The translations under genes were made by a program, and so were the position numbers. The notes beneath the pieces are model-generated. The model ran no database searches and was not told the origin of the DNA. It was given only the letters and a program-made list of their open reading frames with translations. Positions 60,389 through 64,000 of a stretch of 64,000 nucleotides of DNA are shown here, piece by piece. This DNA comes from Hippophae tibetana. Its lineage: Eukaryota; Streptophyta; Magnoliopsida; Rosales; Elaeagnaceae. Every line of letters starts with the position of its first letter. The stretch's first letter is position 1. The stretch spans positions 111,135,398 through 111,199,397 of the forward strand of contig CM072810.1 of the NCBI GenBank assembly GCA_037013495.1, in the 5' to 3' direction.

Positions 60389-62159
60389 GTAAGACGAAAG
60401 CTTGGTTGAATTTATTTTCTTGTATTATATTTGGGTCTTTTATTCGGAAAAGAAAAAGTGGCTTCAGACCAAAGCCCCAAATCTCAGTCTACTTCATCCC
60501 AATTTCAGTATCTCCCTCTCTAACCTTAATACCTCATAGAAAGGCTCCTTCAAGACTCAATAATCTTTCATTGTTCTACCCTTTCCATCAGTCCGTCTCC
60601 CTCTTCTCTAATCTGTAAGATGCCTCTATGACTCAGTTTGTGATTCTCAAATTTGATTAGTAGCTGTCCTCTGAAATGATGTATTCGTTAGTTTCATTAT
60701 CCTTGAAATCATCTAGATTTCCTATCAGTTTCATTTAGATTATGTTTGGGGTCATAGGTATGTGGCTTCCTATTCCTATATCCTGCTTGTTTGGCTTTTA
60801 GTAATAGGTAATGCATTTACTTGGGCTCTTTCGTATGTAGTCAAGGATTTGATTTAATGGTTTCGGTTTTATTCTTTATGCTTGGATTTGCCAAATCTTT
60901 TATGTTGTATGATACAACGTTATTAGCTAGTTTAGTGATCTGATATGCTGCTTTCTGTACTTTTGAGTTATTCGATTGTGTTATTATGAACCTTTCAATA
61001 CATTATGTAGTTTTTCTTTTCTTTCTGGATTTGTTGAAGGCTTGTTGAAGTAAGGAGTTTTTGAAAAAAATTGAAGTTTCTCATCTTAATTCCTCCCTCC
61101 CCCTCGAATTTAATTGTCAAAAACTTGGAATGCAAAGGTCAAAAACAGTAATAACAAACAACAATAGAAGAAATAATTAATTAGAAAATTGATAGAATTA
61201 AATACTAATGGCATAGTTATTGTTAATCCAAAAATATGGTTTTTAAAAAGAGTATCCACTTCTTCTTCAGGTCCCATAATTATAAATTTTAAATATTTTT
61301 ATCATGGAATTATTATTATGATTTTCTTTAATCATATATTTTTAAAATATGATTAATTAATTTAAATTTTTAAAAATTGAGACTTTTTCGAAAAAGATGA
61401 AGATTATTTATTTTTTTAAGAAAAAAATAAAAAATCCCAATTCCCTCTCGTTCGTTTTCTCTCCTAGTAACTCTTTCTGTGTCCTCTATCTCTCACTCTC
61501 TCTTAACTTTTTTTTTATTATTAAAATATTAAAAAGAAAGACAATAGAGAGAGAATGGGTGAAAGAAAGACAATAGAGACATAATGGGTGATGCTTACTG
61601 TTTTTGTGTTTTTTTATTAATATATTTTATTTTTAAAAATCTTAATTTTTAATTTTTTTAATATAATTAATTATATTTTATTATAAAATTAAATGAACTT
61701 GTTTAAACAATCACAGAATATGCAAATATATAAAAAACCATAATTAGGCCTAAACGACTACATACCCTTTTAAAAAACTGTGGAAGAGTCACCTTTGTTC
61801 ATTCCCCCCTCCCTCCCCACACATGTGATTATCAAATACCTATTAGATTTTAAGTTTTTTTTAAATTATCACTGAATTTTATTTAATATCAAAAATGTTC
61901 ATAAACGTTATCAGTGTTATATCTTCGTTTAACAATAAAGATAAAATGATAATCTCATCCCTATATATATACATATATCATTCTCGCGTAAAAAAAATAA
62001 AAAATATTTCCGAAATTTTCAATATCTTTATAAATATTCTTAACGTTTAAGAAAAAAAACTACAATATTCATGAAATTTAAAGTATTTTTAAAAATTACC
62101 TTATTATTTAAAATAAGCATAAAAAAATCATGAAAAATTATATTAATATTTGAATTTTT
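60389..62159. other. Region without clear genes; 60450-61050 resembles a leader and its intron
   Basis: 60450-60620 is pyrimidine-rich like a plant 5' UTR, with a possible donor at CTGTAAGATG. 60620-61050 is T-rich and less A-rich, like a leader intron of a housekeeping gene, but no coding exon follows. 61440-61560 holds CTCTC-rich and AGAGAG-rich sequence. The rest is AT-rich. Confidence 0.35.
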
Positions 62160-62800
62160 TTTTACCCTTACCTAATAGCTTTTTGAATATTGTCGTTAAG
62201 AATATTATCACAAATACTCTTAAATTTTTATTTTTTTTCAAAAATATATTTGTTATAATAATTAATTTAATTTTATCAAAAATATCCATGTTATAATAAT
62301 TAATTTAACTTTATCAAAATACTTTTGCTATAATAATTAATTTAACTTTATCAAAAATACACATGTTACAATATTTAATTTATCTTTATCAAAAATACAC
62401 ATGTTTCTCAAAAACACGATATAAAATATTTTACAAAAATAACTCTGAAGATAAATTAAGTTAACAAAGCACACAATATTAAATTAAATATTTTTAAAAA
62501 ATATTTTATATTGTATTATTGAAAACAAGAGTATTTTTGATGAAGATAAATTAAATATTATAACAATGATATTTTTTATGAAATTAAATTAATTATTATA
62601 ATAGAATTATTTTTAATAAAATAAAATTAATTATTATAGCAAGAATATTTTCCATAATATTTTTAAAGATAATATTTAAAAAGTTATATAAGAATATTTT
62701 CCATAATATTTTTAAAGATAATATTTAAAAAGTTATATAAGAATATTTTCCATAATATTTTTAAAGATAATATTTAAAAAGTTATATAAGTAAGTGTTTA
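62160..62800. repeat. Fold-back repeat with subterminal tandem arrays
   Basis: The left arm (62160-62400) has about four copies of a ~60-bp pattern containing TATAATAATTAATTTAA and CTTTATCAAAAATAC. The same words appear inverted on the right (62540-62640, TTAAATTAATTATTATAA). Outer sequences at 62165-62220 and 62740-62795 also pair as inverted repeats. This looks like a MITE or fold-back element. Confidence 0.65.
62642..62788 (+). repeat. Three perfect 49-bp tandem units
   Basis: Units begin at 62642, 62691 and 62740 and are identical (AGAATATTTTCCATAATATT...). They lie in the right arm of the fold-back repeat. Confidence 0.95.
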
Positions 62801-64000
62801 AAAGATTTTTTGATATTGATGTAATTCGACTTTTTAATGCTTTGTCAAAATAATAAAAGTATTTTTGATTTTTTTTCGGTCACGTGAGCTTCAAGATTAA
62901 AGAATTTCTGAATTACCTGAAGTTTTGATCCAATTTATCCGGTTATAGATAAATGGTTAAATTTTCTTTCATCACGATATGATAAAATTTAATCAAAAAA
63001 GTATAAATAAGAAATTAAGACATAGGAGAACCATTGTGTCGAAAAAAGTTAAGACATGTCTGTGTAAAATGGATTACAGTTGGAGTATGTCTCGAAGTTG
63101 TTCAACCGAGCTTTAAGGCTAGTCTTTTCTGCAAAATTTTGGGGCTTACGCCTCTGCCCTTCAAAATTGTGAATCTTGGTTGTGCCTGTAGACTTAAGAT
63201 AAAGGCCATTGAGGCCTGTGCCTCATTTACTTCTTGTTGCCACATTCAGTTCATGGATCTAACTCAGAAAACGTGGGCTGAATGTGATTTTAATTAAATA
63301 TGCCCATAATGTTTTTGTTTCACTCCCATAAAACTCTGGCTTATTCCTATTTTTTTTTTGGTTTCTACCGTTAATCTCTCCAGTCTTCCTCTTCTTTCTT
63401 CTTCTGTGCAAACAAGCATGTACCACTCTTCTTGACAATCTCATCATCTTAGCCTGTAGCATTTTTCTATGTTACTCCGACTCGCTTGTTTGCCTTGCCG
63501 TACCAGTGTCAACACGACATGACACCGACACCGGTACGGGATATGTGTCGGACATGGCCATTGATATACCGGATTCGGATGATAGCGAAGACGAAGAAGA
63601 AGATGGCAGTGCAGCAAAGATGATGGTCATCAGCGAAGAAGAAGAAGAAAGGAGCTGGCGGCGAGACGAAAACCCTAATACTCTTCGATATTCAATTCTC
63701 GTTTTCTTTTTTAACTGCGAGCTGGGCTTGTAAATTTCAATTGGGCTAATTGGACTGTAACTAAGCGAAGTTTTTATTTGTTTTTTAACTGCAGAAAATT
63801 TTAATTTGGGTTAATTAGAGATAAGTTTTTGTTTTACTTTTTAAAGAAAAATTTAACATTTAATAACTTTAATTATGAGAAAATTCACTTAAAACAAAAT
63901 ACATAGTATAAAAATAAAATAAAATATAATTTAACTTAATGGTAAATAATAATCTAGATTTTAATTGTTTTTGTTTTACATTTCATATTTTAACCATTTC
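62801..64000. other. Right edge of window, no firm gene
   Basis: 63034-63297 is open for 87 codons but resembles degenerate repeat DNA (GCTTTAAGGC, GGGGCTTACGCC). 63506-63733 is open for 75 codons on the plus strand with an acidic run (DSDDSEDEEEDG). The same stretch read on the minus strand has TTAGGGTTTTCG, a common plant leader motif, followed by a short Ser-rich frame. Neither reading was recognised; this could be the edge of a gene or a fragment. Confidence 0.3.

Noticed and set aside
1..64000. Search for CRISPR arrays, operons, rRNA genes and canonical tRNA genes
   Set aside because: None was found by reading. The tandem repeats have no spacer structure, and a dedicated tRNA scan could not be run.

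Overview
The window is nuclear DNA of a eudicot plant, probably a rosid; the species cannot be fixed from sequence alone. The grounds are very AT-rich intergenic DNA, split genes with GT-AG introns, plastid-targeted proteins, plant-type Ty1/copia retrotransposons primed by initiator tRNA-Met, and plant-specific families (PELPK, WEB, the At1g29790 methyltransferase type). No prokaryotic, CRISPR or organellar features were seen.

Layout. 1-5357: a young Ty1/copia element on the minus strand, its left LTR cut by the window edge, disabled by two TGG-to-TGA stops and carrying a perfect 371-bp tandem duplication. 5.4-13.2 kb: AT-rich spacer with old duplicated blocks and a small cysteine-rich secreted-peptide gene (minus, 10.5-10.9 kb). 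13263-18338: a chimeric retrotransposon with two identical 247-bp LTRs, an inverted gag-protease-integrase half, an intact reverse transcriptase-RNase H half, and a third, unrelated 112-bp LTR at its right end; the whole is bounded by the 5-bp direct repeat AAAAT. 20.2-20.6 kb: a second cysteine-rich peptide gene with the same cysteine spacing. 23.8-25.0 kb: a membrane-anchored SAM methyltransferase.

28.4-32.0 kb: a four-exon plastid protein with a PsaN-like C-terminus. 33.5-39.6 kb: an eleven-exon ATP-phosphoribosyltransferase gene (HISN1, first step of histidine synthesis), whose last intron contains a 2.43-kb element with ~410-bp terminal inverted repeats and a perfect 14-bp direct repeat at its ends. 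40.2-41.35 kb: a nested tandem and inverted repeat. 42.0-44.15 kb: a NifU-like (NFU) iron-sulfur scaffold locus that seems to lack its start and one normal splice donor. 44887-49368: an older, decayed Ty1/copia element on the plus strand.

50.0-50.8 kb: a WEB-family coiled-coil gene. 51.5-52.9 kb: a PELPK repeat cell-wall protein gene (minus). 53-59 kb: gene-poor AT-rich DNA with repeats and one very decayed retroelement. 59.2-60.4 kb: a small multi-exon gene of unknown function with two homologous exons. 62.2-62.8 kb: a fold-back repeat. The genes are independent single-gene units, not a pathway cluster; HISN1, the PsaN-like protein and NFU would all act in plastids. The most unusual structures are the three-LTR chimera and the inverted-repeat element inside HISN1.
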